Shown here: in pieces, positions 43,648 through 52,680 of the stretch
Layout: each line of letters opens with the position of its first letter
Numbering within the stretch: the first letter of the stretch is position 1
DNA from: Bacillus sp. Xin1
GTDB lineage: Bacteria; Bacillota; Bacilli; Bacillales; Bacillaceae_G
Reading direction: 5' to 3'
DNA length: 64,000 nucleotides
Assembly (NCBI RefSeq): GCF_013314535.1
Contig: NZ_JABUAE010000005.1
Coordinates: 110,871 to 174,870, forward strand
Translations under genes and position numbers: made by a program
Notes under the pieces: generated by a model
Told to the model about the DNA's origin: nothing
The model's database searches: none
The model's input: the letters and a program-made list of their open reading frames with translations, nothing else

Positions 43648-43824
43648 ATTTTGTAGAGAAAAGAATCATGATAAGAAAATTGTGCGAAGCATCGCAAAAT
43701 AGGGTCTTCGTTTAAAACGGTAAATAAAATTTTATCGGCGATTCTGCAAATATATCGATCGTTCGACAAATTACATGTTAAAAATCTATTCGTTGCCCAA
43801 CAAAATATGTACATGCGAAACAAA

Positions 43825-45222
43825 CTACTTCAAAAACCATGCCTGATATAACAATTGAACCGCTTCTTTAATCTCTTCCTCAGATAAAATAGCAAACCCA
43901 AGCAAAACTGTATTTTTTGAAGCAGTCCCTTCTTTATAATACGTAGAAACCGGATATACTTTTATACCGTTTTCAGCTGCCCTCTTTATTAATGCTTCTT
44001 CTAACATTCCATTGTGAACTTTTAATAAAATATGTAAGCCAGAATCTTCTCCAATTACCTCCGCCTTATTAGAAAAGTACCTTTCTACCGCTGAGACAAG
44101 AGCATCTCTTTTTTTTCGATAAACAACTCGCATCTTATGAATATGCTTTTCCCAATGACCCTCGTTTAAAAATCTTCTAATGATTTCTTGGTCGATTCTT
44201 GAAACACTTTGTGTATAAAATAAATATTGCGTTTGATACAACTCAATTAGCTGTTTTGGCAGTACCATGTAGCTCATCCGTAATGATGGAAGCAAAGCTT
44301 TTGAAAGTGTTCCCATATAAATTACCTTTCCTTCTGTATCAAGACCCTGCAGTGCTGGAATCGGCTTTCCAGAGTAACGAAACTCACTATCATAATCATC
44401 TTCAATAATATAACGCCCACTCTCTCCTTGTGCCCATTGTAATAGTTGCATCCTTCTTTTAATTGGCATAATCATTCCACACGGAAATTGATGAGACGGG
44501 GTAACGAACACAACATTTGCATGACTATCTTCTAAATCTGAAATACAAATCCCATCCTCATCAAGCGAGAGCATCTGAACATTTTCTTCCCCTTTCTCAA
44601 AAGCAACCATTTTCCGGTGATAACCTGGATTTTCAACTGCAAAATAACTTCCTTTTAACAACTGAAACAACATCCTTATTAAAAACTGTGTCCCAGCTCC
44701 GATTACAATTTGACTTGCTGAACATCCCACACCTCTTGATTCATATAAATATTTCGCAATCTCTTCACGTAAACACGCTTCTCCTTGAGGATGACCAAGA
44801 AATAATAAATCCTTATTTTCTAGTTGCCATACCTCGTTTGAAATCTTTCGATATATAGAGAATGGAAATGCATTTGCATCTACACCTGTTTGAGTGAAAT
44901 CATATTTATATTTTTCTTCCCTGTACAATACTTCCTTCACGATTTCTCTTCTTTTCACTGTATGTGTCATTTGTTCTATTTCACATACAAAATAACCTGT
45001 GCGTGACACTGATTCAATGTATCCCTCTGCGAGAAGCTGTTCATATGCCGATTCCACTGTGTTTTTACTCACTTCTAAATATGTCGCTAACTTTCTTTTT
45101 GCTGGGAGCTTCGTAAAAGGAGGGATTTTTCCACTTCTTATTTCTGATTTTATATACTCGTATAACTGTACATACAGTGGGATTTTTCCCTCCATATTCA
45201 AATTTGGTGTTAACTCTAACAT
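43825..45222 (-). CDS. MocR-family (GntR-aminotransferase) transcriptional regulator
   Basis: This 465-residue regulator joins an N-terminal GntR winged helix (about residues 8-75, with KLPAKRKLATYLEVSKNTVESAYEQL) to a fold-type I aminotransferase domain that binds PLP. The PLP lysine lies in MGTLSKALLPSLR and the cofactor region in IIEDDYDSEFRY. MocR proteins sense PLP or amines and usually control the divergent gene; here that is the EamA transporter. The ATG at 45222 follows AAAGGGG. The best known relatives are PdxR, GabR and B. subtilis YcxD; the ligand cannot be told. Confidence 0.87.
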   Translation of the reverse strand: MLELTPNLNMEGKIPLYVQLYEYIKSEIRSGKIPPFTKLPAKRKLATYLEVSKNTVESAYEQLLAEGYIESVSRTGYFVCEIEQMTHTVKRREIVKEVLYREEKYKYDFTQTGVDANAFPFSIYRKISNEVWQLENKDLLFLGHPQGEACLREEIAKYLYESRGVGCSASQIVIGAGTQFLIRMLFQLLKGSYFAVENPGYHRKMVAFEKGEENVQMLSLDEDGICISDLEDSHANVVFVTPSHQFPCGMIMPIKRRMQLLQWAQGESGRYIIEDDYDSEFRYSGKPIPALQGLDTEGKVIYMGTLSKALLPSLRMSYMVLPKQLIELYQTQYLFYTQSVSRIDQEIIRRFLNEGHWEKHIHKMRVVYRKKRDALVSAVERYFSNKAEVIGEDSGLHILLKVHNGMLEEALIKRAAENGIKVYPVSTYYKEGTASKNTVLLGFAILSEEEIKEAVQLLYQAWFLK

Positions 45223-45335
45223 AAAATCTGACCCCTTTACAAAATACATTATTGATACTTTTTACAGTACCAGAAGTTATATATAATTCCTTTTATCATG
45301 TAAATCTTAAAAAATCAATCCTAGAAAGGAGCATC

Positions 45336-46265
45336 ATGATGAACAATAACAGACGACTCGGCCTCATAATGATTATTACAGGAGCTACTCTATGGGGATT
45401 ATCAGGTCCAATGATTCAGTGGCTTTTTCAACATACGAAAGTATCATCTATCGACTTTTTAGTCATTCGTCTATTGCTTGCTGGGGTCTTTATTTTATCT
45501 TTCTTACTAATAAAAAGACAAAATATATTTCGTATTTGGCAACAACCGCGTCATCTTTTGCAACTGATTATTTTCTCTATCCTTGGAATGCTTGGCGCAC
45601 AGTATGCTTTTATCGAAACAGTGCATATTAGCAACGCTGTTACGGCTACTCTATTCCAATTTTTAGGGCCGGTTCTCATTACTATTTATGTTGCAGTGCA
45701 GCATAAACAACTTCCTTCCACTATGCAAGTATTAGCAATTGTCGCTGCCCTGACAGGCACATACTTTATCATTACAAATGGATCCGTACAAAATATTGTT
45801 TTATCAAAAGAAGCGATTTTATTTGGCCTATTAACAGCAATTGGTTTTGCCTTTTACACACTTCATCCAGCTTCCCTTATTAAACAATGGGGGACGACTC
45901 TTATTATTGGTTGGGGGATGCTAATCGGAGGTATTGCACTATTCATTTATAATCGCTCTTTTGAATGGAAACAACTTTCGCAAACCTTTACGTTACAAAC
46001 ATTCTCTATGCTAATTTTAATTATTATAAGTGGAACACTTTCTTTTCTTCTTTACATTGGCAGCCTAAAATATTTATCAGCAACAGAGACCAGTATTTTA
46101 TCTAGTATTGAACCGCTTGTAGCAGCTGTTGTTTCTATCGCTTGGCTAAAAGAATCTTTCGGAGCATACCAATTACTAGGTGGTGTATGTATCGTCGTTG
46201 CTGTTATTTTCTTAACAATGCCAGAAAAAGAAGCAGAGCCCACACTCACCACTGAACAAATATAG
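45336..46265 (+). CDS. EamA-family drug/metabolite transporter
   Basis: This 309-residue protein has ten predicted membrane helices in two EamA repeats: the first starts LIMIITGATLWGLSGPMIQWLF, and the second ends SSIEPLVAAVVSIAWLKESFGAYQLLGGVCIVVAVIFL. Such proteins export amino acids, vitamins or other metabolites. AAGGAG precedes the ATG at 45336. It is divergent from the MocR regulator with 113 bp between starts, a recurrent pair (as ycxC-ycxD in B. subtilis). Confidence 0.86.
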   Translation: MMNNNRRLGLIMIITGATLWGLSGPMIQWLFQHTKVSSIDFLVIRLLLAGVFILSFLLIKRQNIFRIWQQPRHLLQLIIFSILGMLGAQYAFIETVHISNAVTATLFQFLGPVLITIYVAVQHKQLPSTMQVLAIVAALTGTYFIITNGSVQNIVLSKEAILFGLLTAIGFAFYTLHPASLIKQWGTTLIIGWGMLIGGIALFIYNRSFEWKQLSQTFTLQTFSMLILIIISGTLSFLLYIGSLKYLSATETSILSSIEPLVAAVVSIAWLKESFGAYQLLGGVCIVVAVIFLTMPEKEAEPTLTTEQI

Positions 46266-46276
46266 TACAAAATGTC

Positions 46277-46311
46277 AAAAGAGGTCATACTAAACTTATG
46301 ACCTCTTTTTT
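46277..46311 (+). terminator. terminator of the EamA gene
   Basis: AAAAGAGGTCATA pairs with TATGACCTCTTTT and is followed by T residues. Confidence 0.85.
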
Positions 46312-46385
46312 ATGAATGAAAAGGAATTGTCCGCTCTTCTAGCAAATACAATTACACTAACAATGAAAAATAGGAGTGTGGCAAG

Positions 46386-46925
46386 ATGAAAAAAATTGGA
46401 ACTGCGCTACTTTTCTCCTGTCTCATCACTGGATGTACCTCAATCGGGCAAGATTCCAAAGCACCAAGAACAGAAATAATAGAGGCTTCAAATCCTCAAA
46501 CAAATGTACCCTCATTTTTTCATTTAAGCGTCTTAAAAGATGTTAACTGGGAAGAAAGTCCTCTCTTTGTTGATGGAAAAACACCGTTAAGAGGCATTGA
46601 AGGGAAAATTGCAATTGCAGATGGTACTTTCATTGCTGGTGAGAAAAATAAACAGATGTGGTTCTTCCTCGATCCACAAATACCATCTGGAAAACTATCT
46701 ATTATTGCTCTAAAACAAGGATCTACAACACCCACTCCCGTACTCTTCCAAGATGAAACTTCCGAACAAACTTGGACTGCTCCTACTTCCATTCATGCAA
46801 GCACAAAAGAGCTCCCTTTTCTTATGTCACTGCCTTCTCCTGGATTATGGGTATTCAATATATATATTGATGAGAAATATTATGAGCAAATTGTTATTCA
46901 TGTAGAAAAAAGTGACAAGGCTTAA
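46386..46925 (+). CDS. putative lipoprotein of unknown function (179 aa)
   Basis: The N-terminus is a lipoprotein signal with lipobox ITGC (Cys16). The rest is a beta-rich extracellular domain with tryptophan-containing segments (NKQMWFFLDP, EQTWTAPTSIH, GLWVFNIYIDEKYYEQIVIHVE), suggesting an immunoglobulin-like fold. It recalls small Bacillus lipoproteins grouped as DUF4871, but I am not certain. GGAGTG precedes the ATG. It ends 8 bp before the box of small-peptide unit 1. Confidence 0.7.
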   Translation: MKKIGTALLFSCLITGCTSIGQDSKAPRTEIIEASNPQTNVPSFFHLSVLKDVNWEESPLFVDGKTPLRGIEGKIAIADGTFIAGEKNKQMWFFLDPQIPSGKLSIIALKQGSTTPTPVLFQDETSEQTWTAPTSIHASTKELPFLMSLPSPGLWVFNIYIDEKYYEQIVIHVEKSDKA

Positions 46926-46933
46926 CTTCTTCC

Positions 46934-46997
46934 TTACAACAATGTAATTCTCATGTCATCTACTTCGATAGTTGCAATTCCCTCTCTCCCTTATACT
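46934..46997 (+). promoter_or_regulatory. TTACA-N4-TGTAA promoter, unit 1
   Basis: TTACAACAATGTAA (46934-46947), ATGTCAT 11 bp in register with the ATGTAAT of the box (46953-46959), and TATACT (46992-46997) exactly 44 bp after the box. No -35 hexamer is present, which implies activator dependence. Confidence 0.7.
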
Positions 46998-47038
46998 AAA
47001 AGTAAGAAATGAAACAAAACAACAAGGAGAGATGAGAG

Positions 47039-47122
47039 ATGAAAAAAGTGATGGAAGTAGTTGTAGCAGTAGCAGAGGTTTTTGTAAATGGGAAACAAGT
47101 AGCAGTGGAGTTAAACAAATAA
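47039..47122 (+). CDS. 27-aa peptide, small-peptide family member 1
   Basis: An ATG with ACAAGGAGAG upstream opens 27 codons. The peptide starts MKKVMEVVVAVAEVF and continues with the conserved VNGKQ and a C-terminal ELNK. It is valine-rich with alternating polarity; it looks amphipathic or weakly hydrophobic and has no export signal. Compared with member 2, two of four changes are synonymous and the others are V-to-I and V-to-M. I know of no named family. It is too short for automatic gene calling, and I infer translation from ribosome site and codon-level conservation. Confidence 0.7.
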   Translation: MKKVMEVVVAVAEVFVNGKQVAVELNK

Positions 47123-47165
47123 TGAAACGAGGAATATTTATTATGAATTGTCTAATCACATAAAA

Positions 47166-47203
47166 AGAGATAAGGTTTCATTACTGTTTTGATCCCTTAT
47201 CTC
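47166..47203 (+). terminator. terminator of small-peptide unit 1
   Basis: GAGATAAGG pairs with CCTTATCTC across a loop of about 19 bases that contains TGTTTTGAT, conserved in all three units. A second stem with long T runs (ACAGTATC/GGTACTGT, about 47212-47246) follows and may serve the convergent maeA gene. Confidence 0.65.
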
Positions 47204-47247
47204 CTCAGAGAGACAGTATCTTTTTTTGAAAAGGTACTGTTTTTTTA

Positions 47248-48453
47248 CTATTTTAAATAACTTGGCGCCTTTTTCACTTGTGCCACACCTGATTCAATTG
47301 CTGCCTTCGCTACTGCAGCAGCAACACTTGGAACAACCCTTTTATCTAGCGGATTTGGAATGACATAGTTCTCATTCCGTTCTTCATCAGTAATGATGTT
47401 AGCGATTCCATATGCTGCAGCTAACTTCATTTCTTCTGTGACATCAGTTGCACGTACATCCAATGCACCGCGGAATATTCCAGGGAACGCTAACACATTA
47501 TTTACCTGGTTTGGAAAATCAGAACGTCCTGTTCCAACAACAGCTGCCCCGGCCTGTAGTGCATCTTCTGGGAATATTTCCGGAATTGGATTGGCCATTG
47601 CAAACACAATTGGTTTTTCATTCATTGTCTTCACAAGTTCTTTTGTTAGTACGTTAGGAGCAGATACACCGATAAAAATATCTGCACCGTCAATCGCTTC
47701 TTTTAATGTTCCACGTACAAATTCACGATTTGTTTCTTTCGCAATCTCGATTTGTGCCGGGTTCATCCATGATTCTCCTTCACAAACGATGCCTTCTAAA
47801 CTTACTAACGTCATATGCTGTGCTCCTGCTTTTAATAACAATTTACCAATTGCAATCCCTGCAGAACCGGCACCATTAATGACAATCTTCACTTCATCCA
47901 TCTGTTTGCTTACAACTTTTAAAGCATTAATAACTGCAGCTAAAACAACAATTGCTGTTCCGTGCTGATCATCATGGAACACTGGAATATTTGTTTCTTC
48001 TTTTAAACGCTTTTCAATTTCAAAACAGCGCGGCGCGGCAATATCTTCTAAATTAATACCTGCAAATGTAGGTTCTAAATTTTTAACAATGGTTACGATT
48101 TCATCTACATCAGTCGTTCCAAGACAAAGCGGAAATGCATCTACATTCGCAAACTTTTTAAATAAAATACTTTTCCCTTCCATAACCGGCATAGCTGCTT
48201 TCGGACCAATATCACCTAACCCAAGTACGGCTGTTCCATCCGAAACAACTGCAACCATATTACCACGTGCTGTATAGTCATAAGCTGTTTCTTCATCTGC
48301 TGCAATCGCTTTACAAGACTCAGCTACTCCAGGTGTATATGTCAAACTTAAATCATCTGCTGAATTAACTTCTACCTTACTTGTAATTTCAATTTTTCCA
48401 ACCAATTCTTTGTGAAGTAGTAATGAACGCTCATTAATTTGACTTTCTAACAT
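47248..48453 (-). CDS. maeA: NAD(P)-dependent malic enzyme
   Basis: This 401-residue enzyme decarboxylates malate to pyruvate with NAD or NADP. It is the short bacterial type (as B. subtilis MalS/YtsJ). Motifs include SLTYTPGVAESCKAI near the N-terminus, DDQHGTAIVVLAAVINAL, the nucleotide-binding GAGSAGIAIGKLLLKAG and FAMANPIPEI. AAGGGAG precedes the ATG. It lies 72 bp downstream of the malate permease, after a small stem-loop, forming a malate uptake and conversion unit under the MalKR system. Confidence 0.92.
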   Translation of the reverse strand: MLESQINERSLLLHKELVGKIEITSKVEVNSADDLSLTYTPGVAESCKAIAADEETAYDYTARGNMVAVVSDGTAVLGLGDIGPKAAMPVMEGKSILFKKFANVDAFPLCLGTTDVDEIVTIVKNLEPTFAGINLEDIAAPRCFEIEKRLKEETNIPVFHDDQHGTAIVVLAAVINALKVVSKQMDEVKIVINGAGSAGIAIGKLLLKAGAQHMTLVSLEGIVCEGESWMNPAQIEIAKETNREFVRGTLKEAIDGADIFIGVSAPNVLTKELVKTMNEKPIVFAMANPIPEIFPEDALQAGAAVVGTGRSDFPNQVNNVLAFPGIFRGALDVRATDVTEEMKLAAAYGIANIITDEERNENYVIPNPLDKRVVPSVAAAVAKAAIESGVAQVKKAPSYLK

Positions 48454-48477
48454 AGTTACAATCTCCCTTTAATTTGA

Positions 48478-48509
48478 CAAGCTAGCTACATCTTTATATA
48501 GCTAGCTTG
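48478..48509 (-). other. intercistronic stem-loop between maeN and maeA
   Basis: CAAGCTAGCTA pairs with TAGCTAGCTTG over 11 bp around ten bases. No T run follows, so it is probably an RNA processing or stability element within the operon. Confidence 0.5.
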
Positions 48510-48525
48510 TTTGATAGTAAGTAAT

Positions 48526-49872
48526 TTAAGAAAACATTTTTAATAAAATCGTTGCTGTTACGACCATTGCGGCACCGCCCAAACGCGTGGAAATTTGCGC
48601 AAATGGCATCAATTCCATTCGGTTTGAAGCTGATAAAATCGCAACGTCACCAGTTCCACCTAATCCACTATGACATCCTGTTACAATCGCAGATTCAACT
48701 GGGTACATTTTCATAACTTTCCCAACAAGAAAACCAGTCGCTATCATTGTTAATACTACTGACGCACAGACCACAACATATCCAACTGAAAGAACAGCTG
48801 CTACATCTTTTAACGGAATATATAACAATCCTAATCCAACCATTAATGGCCATGTTAAGTTTTTCGAAATAAATTTGTATAAATGATATGCTCCTTGCTC
48901 CATTTTTGCTGGCATTAGTTTAAAGTACTTCACGATTGCTGCAGAGAAGATCATAATGATTGCTCCTGGGATACCAATAAATTTAGAAGCAAATCCGCCA
49001 AAGATAAAGAATGTACATGCAATTAATAAACCTGCTCCCATTAATGAGAAATCAATTGGTTTTTCTGTATTTTGTTCTTTTAATAACTCTGCTTGATTAT
49101 CTGTTTTTACTAATACGCCATTACCACTAAGCTCGGGTCTTTTCTCACCTAGACGTTTCATATATCCTGCGCTTACAATCGCAAACATATTTCCAATAAT
49201 AGCTGCTGGAATGAGCTGTGATACAAATGTCGCAGAAGATTCATTTAGAATGTCACTGTAGGCTAAAGAAAGTGGTAAAATCCCTTCTCCTATACCACCG
49301 CTCACAATTGGTACAATGATAAAGAAGAATGTTTGCTTCATTTCAAATCCAAATAATGAGCCAACTAACAAGCCGACTACTACTGATGCTAATGTCCCTA
49401 CAACTAACGGGATAAACATGCGAACAAACCCTTGTACTAACACTTTACGGTTCATTCCTAAAACACTTCCGACTACTAAACAAGAAATATATAAATATAA
49501 AAAATTCGACTTTTTCATTAATGCAGTAGCAGCTTCCATTGAAGCAGGGTTCATCCAATTAAAAAATACAAGTAATGATGGAATAAATAATGAGAGAATT
49601 GCTGGTCCACCAATATTTTTTAAAATCGGGATCCGCATCCCAATATCCCCTAAGAAAATCCCCATAATCATAATGACTGCAAATCCGCCAATCATATCAG
49701 CTGGTAACTTGTTATATACAGATGCTCCATAAATAATAGCTGCTAATACGATATATAACGGTAAAGGTATAACACCAATTTTAATATTCATGATTTTTGA
49801 AACAAAAGATTTTTGTTCTAACTCTGCTGTTTCCGCAATTGATACCGCTTCCACATTATTTCGAATCCCCAT
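48526..49872 (-). CDS. maeN: 2-hydroxycarboxylate (malate) sodium symporter
   Basis: This 448-residue transporter belongs to the 2HCT family (CitS, MaeN, CimH). The two reentrant-loop motifs are visible: GGIGEGILPLSLAYSD in the first half and GGTGDVAILSASNRMELMPFAQISTRLGGA near the C-terminus. It imports malate, or possibly citrate, with sodium. The adjacent malic enzyme and MalKR-like system favour malate. The start ATG is preceded by AAGGGGGTG. Upstream are a near-cre site and three TTTTGTAA repeats. Confidence 0.9.
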   Translation of the reverse strand: MGIRNNVEAVSIAETAELEQKSFVSKIMNIKIGVIPLPLYIVLAAIIYGASVYNKLPADMIGGFAVIMIMGIFLGDIGMRIPILKNIGGPAILSLFIPSLLVFFNWMNPASMEAATALMKKSNFLYLYISCLVVGSVLGMNRKVLVQGFVRMFIPLVVGTLASVVVGLLVGSLFGFEMKQTFFFIIVPIVSGGIGEGILPLSLAYSDILNESSATFVSQLIPAAIIGNMFAIVSAGYMKRLGEKRPELSGNGVLVKTDNQAELLKEQNTEKPIDFSLMGAGLLIACTFFIFGGFASKFIGIPGAIIMIFSAAIVKYFKLMPAKMEQGAYHLYKFISKNLTWPLMVGLGLLYIPLKDVAAVLSVGYVVVCASVVLTMIATGFLVGKVMKMYPVESAIVTGCHSGLGGTGDVAILSASNRMELMPFAQISTRLGGAAMVVTATILLKMFS

Positions 49873-49904
49873 ATAGGCACCCCCTTATATTCTTGTTTTT
49901 AATA

Positions 49905-49919
49905 TTAAAACGCTTTCAA
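49905..49919. promoter_or_regulatory. near-consensus cre site upstream of maeN
   Basis: TTAAAACGCTTTCAA differs from the cre consensus at one fixed position on either strand. It lies 33 bp upstream of maeN and fits catabolite repression of malate uptake. Confidence 0.5.
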
Positions 49920-49932
49920 CATTAAAAATAGT

Positions 49933-49961
49933 TTTTGTAAGTTTTGTAACTGATTTTGTAA
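49933..49961. promoter_or_regulatory. three TTTTGTAA repeats upstream of maeN, candidate MalR site
   Basis: TTTTGTAA occurs at 49933-49940, 49942-49949 and 49954-49961. It lies between the maeN start and the end of the MalR-like gene, the expected place for the MalR activator that controls maeN in B. subtilis. Confidence 0.45.
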
Positions 49962-49970
49962 TTAAAAAAA

Positions 49971-50000
49971 GTATAAGCGGCTTACATAAGCCGCTTATAC
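49971..50000 (-). terminator. terminator of the malKR operon
   Basis: GTATAAGCGGCTTA pairs perfectly with TAAGCCGCTTATAC around CA, with seven T following on the minus strand. It includes the end of the regulator gene. Confidence 0.8.
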
Positions 50001-50702
50001 ATAAAAACGTATTTTCCTTTCATCGATGCATCGTAATTTACTTACTGGTCTCCCCACATGTTGATAGACCATTTCATTTTCTAAAACTCCTATTTCAGTT
50101 AAAAACATGACATACTTTCGAATAGAAACCCTTGAAATTCCAACTAATTGCGCCATTTCATCTGTTGTAAACACTTGTCCATGAAGTGATTCTATTTGTT
50201 TCCAAATTAACTGTAATGTTTGCTTTGTTAGCCCTTTGGGCAGTTCTTTATTTATATGAGTTTCTACTTTTTCTTTTTGTAAAATCAACGTATCTAATTC
50301 AGATTGACTAATATTTTGTTGTTCTTTCATGAACATAAATTTCTCGCGATATGCCGTTAATGCTTCCTTAAACCGTTCAAATGTAAATGGTTTAATTAAA
50401 TAATCAACGACTCCATATTGCAGCGCCTTTTTTATACTCCCCATATCATGCACAGCTGAAATCATGATAACATCAATTTCTTTTTCTTGATTCCGAATAT
50501 GCATTAACAAGTCAAAACCTGTATCACCAGGCATAAAGATATCAAGTAATATGAAATCTATAGACGATTCCTTTAATATCTCTACTGCTTCGCCCACAGA
50601 ATTTGCTATATGAACAAGTTCAAACCCTCCTACTTGCTCTAAATAATGCTTATTTAACATCGCTACCATTGGATCATCTTCTACAATCAAAACTTTGATC
50701 AT
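49995..50702 (-). CDS. malR: CitB/DcuR-family response regulator, MalR-like
   Basis: This 235-residue regulator has a receiver domain (LIVEDDPMVAMLNKHYLEQVGGF, phospho-acceptor Asp in IDFILLDIFMPGDTGFD near residue 54, Lys in DYLIKPFTFERF) and a C-terminal helix-turn-helix with TTDEMAQLVGISRVSIRKYVMFL. This is the family of B. subtilis MalR (YufM), DctR and CitT. It overlaps the kinase gene by 4 bp. The target is very likely maeN and maeA directly downstream. Confidence 0.9.
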   Translation of the reverse strand: MIKVLIVEDDPMVAMLNKHYLEQVGGFELVHIANSVGEAVEILKESSIDFILLDIFMPGDTGFDLLMHIRNQEKEIDVIMISAVHDMGSIKKALQYGVVDYLIKPFTFERFKEALTAYREKFMFMKEQQNISQSELDTLILQKEKVETHINKELPKGLTKQTLQLIWKQIESLHGQVFTTDEMAQLVGISRVSIRKYVMFLTEIGVLENEMVYQHVGRPVSKLRCIDERKIRFYV

Positions 50703-52306
50703 GTCCCTATCTCATCCCTACTTTTGTATGGTATTTCAATGGTTATGGTCGTTCCCTTCCCTAACAATGAATCAACTTGCATGTTCCCATTTATTTGCTT
50801 TAAACTATCCTTTACAAGATATAAGCCATATCCTCGATTCTCTCCCTTTGTGGAATACCCTTTGACAAATACTTTGTCAATTTCTTCTTGCTGGATTCCA
50901 ATTCCTGTATCTTTAACTGTGATAATTAACGTATCCTGATATTGAATAGAAATATCTACTCGCTTATATTCACAATTCATAACCGCATCTAATGCATTGT
51001 CGATTAAATTTCCCACAATTGTAATGAGTTCATGAATAATACGTTCGTCATATGGCTCTGGTAAGTAAGAATTCTCGCTTACAATAAGTTGTATATTCTT
51101 TTCCCTTGCGTAACTAAGTTTACCAAGCATAAACCCTGCAAATACAGGATTTTTTATTTTTCGCATCACACCACCAATTTCATATTGATGCTCCGAAACC
51201 ATGTTACTAATATATGTCTCTAATTGTTCATAATGCTTCATATGTGTAAGCCCTAATACAACGTGCATCTTATTCATAAACTCATGAGATTGTGCTCTAA
51301 GCGCTTCTGCATAAAGTCGAATATCCGTTAATTGTTCTGCTAATTGCCTAATCTCTGTTTTATCACGAAATGTTGCAATTGCACCAACAATTTCTCCTTT
51401 AACATATAAAGGAACTCTGTTTGTAACAATGGTAATTCCATAAAGATTTTGTTCCTCATACAATTGAGCTTCCCCCGTTTGTAACACTTCTTTTATACAT
51501 GAGTTAGGCATATACTTCTCAACATCTTTGCCAATAAAATCTTCTTCGAGACCACTTTTCTTAAACAACCGTTTTGCTTCGTTATTGATTAAAGTAACTC
51601 TCGCGTTTTTATCAACAGCAATGATTCCTTCTTTAACAGATTGTAACATCGTATTCCGTTCTTCTAAAATTTTTGCAATTTCGCTAGGTTCAAGATTAAA
51701 TAAAATTTTCTTAATATGTCTAGCTAATAAAATAGCACCTATAATTCCAACTAAGATTCCAACACCGATACCAATATAAATAATGTGCCTACTCTCTTTT
51801 ACCCTCTCATACACATTATCAGCTGAAATACCGACAGCCACAACTCCCATTTGTTCTCTCGTTTCAGAAAAAATAGGTACAAACACTCGCATAGAGATTC
51901 CCAATGTCCCTTCTGCCATCGATACATGTTCTTTCCCTTTCAAAGCTATTCCTTCATCTCCTCCTACAAAATGATGACCGATTTTTGTAGGATCAGGGTG
52001 AGATTTTCGAATACCATTCATATCCATGACTACAATAAATTGTACATCTGTATTTTTTAACAATCGATTTGTATATGTTTGAATTTCAGATATATCTTTT
52101 CTTCCTGCTAAAGCATCAATGACAAGTGGTGAATTCGCTACAATACTCGCAATTGTTTTTGCTTTTTCAGCTTGGCTTTCTTCGGTCGTGCGTTCGACAT
52201 TATGACTAATTAATATATCTGTTACAACTAAAGAAAGTACAATAACAGTACACACCAGCAATGTAATCGTTTTCCATAAACTTAACAATTTTTTTCTTTT
52301 TCTCAT
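50699..52306 (-). CDS. malK: CitA/DcuS-family sensor kinase, MalK-like
   Basis: This 535-residue sensor of C4-dicarboxylates has two membrane helices (about residues 12-32 and 173-195) around a periplasmic-type PAS/Cache domain. A cytoplasmic PAS domain (about 215-320) follows, then the SPOB-like dimerisation helix with His in LRAQSHEFMNKMHVVLGL, and HATPase motifs LIDNALDAV, DTGIGI and GYGLYLVKDSL. It matches B. subtilis MalK (YufL), the malate sensor. It forms an operon with malR by 4-bp overlap. Confidence 0.9.
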   Translation of the reverse strand: MRKRKKLLSLWKTITLLVCTVIVLSLVVTDILISHNVERTTEESQAEKAKTIASIVANSPLVIDALAGRKDISEIQTYTNRLLKNTDVQFIVVMDMNGIRKSHPDPTKIGHHFVGGDEGIALKGKEHVSMAEGTLGISMRVFVPIFSETREQMGVVAVGISADNVYERVKESRHIIYIGIGVGILVGIIGAILLARHIKKILFNLEPSEIAKILEERNTMLQSVKEGIIAVDKNARVTLINNEAKRLFKKSGLEEDFIGKDVEKYMPNSCIKEVLQTGEAQLYEEQNLYGITIVTNRVPLYVKGEIVGAIATFRDKTEIRQLAEQLTDIRLYAEALRAQSHEFMNKMHVVLGLTHMKHYEQLETYISNMVSEHQYEIGGVMRKIKNPVFAGFMLGKLSYAREKNIQLIVSENSYLPEPYDERIIHELITIVGNLIDNALDAVMNCEYKRVDISIQYQDTLIITVKDTGIGIQQEEIDKVFVKGYSTKGENRGYGLYLVKDSLKQINGNMQVDSLLGKGTTITIEIPYKSRDEIGT

Positions 52307-52449
52307 CCCTTTATTGTCTCCCTTATTTCCTCTTTACTACACGCGAAATCTATCTTACTTATTCTTTTTTAGGAATACAACCATTTCACAAAATAAGTAC
52401 ATCTATCTTAATTCATTCTTTCACAAAATTTTCTATCCATTTTTTATTC

Positions 52450-52513
52450 TTACAACAATGTAATTCTCATGTCATCTACTTCGATAGTTGCCACTCCCTC
52501 TCTCCCTTATACT
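52450..52513 (+). promoter_or_regulatory. TTACA-N4-TGTAA promoter, unit 2
   Basis: TTACAACAATGTAA (52450-52463) is followed by ATGTCAT at the 11-bp register and TATACT (52508-52513) exactly 44 bp after the box, as in units 1, 3 and 4. Confidence 0.7.
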
Positions 52514-52553
52514 AAAAGTAAGGAATGAAACAAAAAACAAGGAGAGATAAGAG

Positions 52554-52637
52554 ATGAAAAAAGTGATGGAAGTAGTTGTAGCAGTAGCAGAAGTTTTTGT
52601 AAATGGAAAACAAATAGCAATGGAGTTAAACAAATAA
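52554..52637 (+). CDS. 27-aa peptide, small-peptide family member 2
   Basis: The ATG follows ACAAGGAGAG at normal spacing. The 27-residue product starts MKKVMEVVVAVAEVF, with VNGKQIAMELNK at the end. It differs from member 1 only at two residues (I for V, M for V). No export signal or known domain is seen. Function unknown. Confidence 0.7.
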   Translation: MKKVMEVVVAVAEVFVNGKQIAMELNK

Positions 52638-52680
52638 TGAAACAAAAAAAATTCATGATAAACCGTAAAAGACAATAAAA

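Larger units (their letters stand above)
46934..47203 (+). repeat. small-peptide transcription unit 1 (dispersed ~270-bp family)
   Basis: The unit contains box, promoter, 27-codon gene and terminator. Promoter, gene and terminator are nearly identical to units 2 (52450) and 3 (56136), whereas the bases between stop codon and terminator have diverged. This pattern points to selection on the functional parts rather than a passive repeat. Confidence 0.75.

Noticed and set aside
39313-45222. BceRS-type module as the local regulator of the TTACA-N4-TGTAA units
   Set aside because: The kinase here has a large external sensor and no BceAB-type transporter is nearby, unlike BceS systems, so it is not the obvious controller.
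46956-47159. Minus-strand open frames of 60-75 codons opposite all three small-peptide units (also 52472-52699 and 56158-56346)
   Set aside because: They are antisense shadows of the conserved plus-strand units; promoter, ribosome site and terminator all point to the plus strand.
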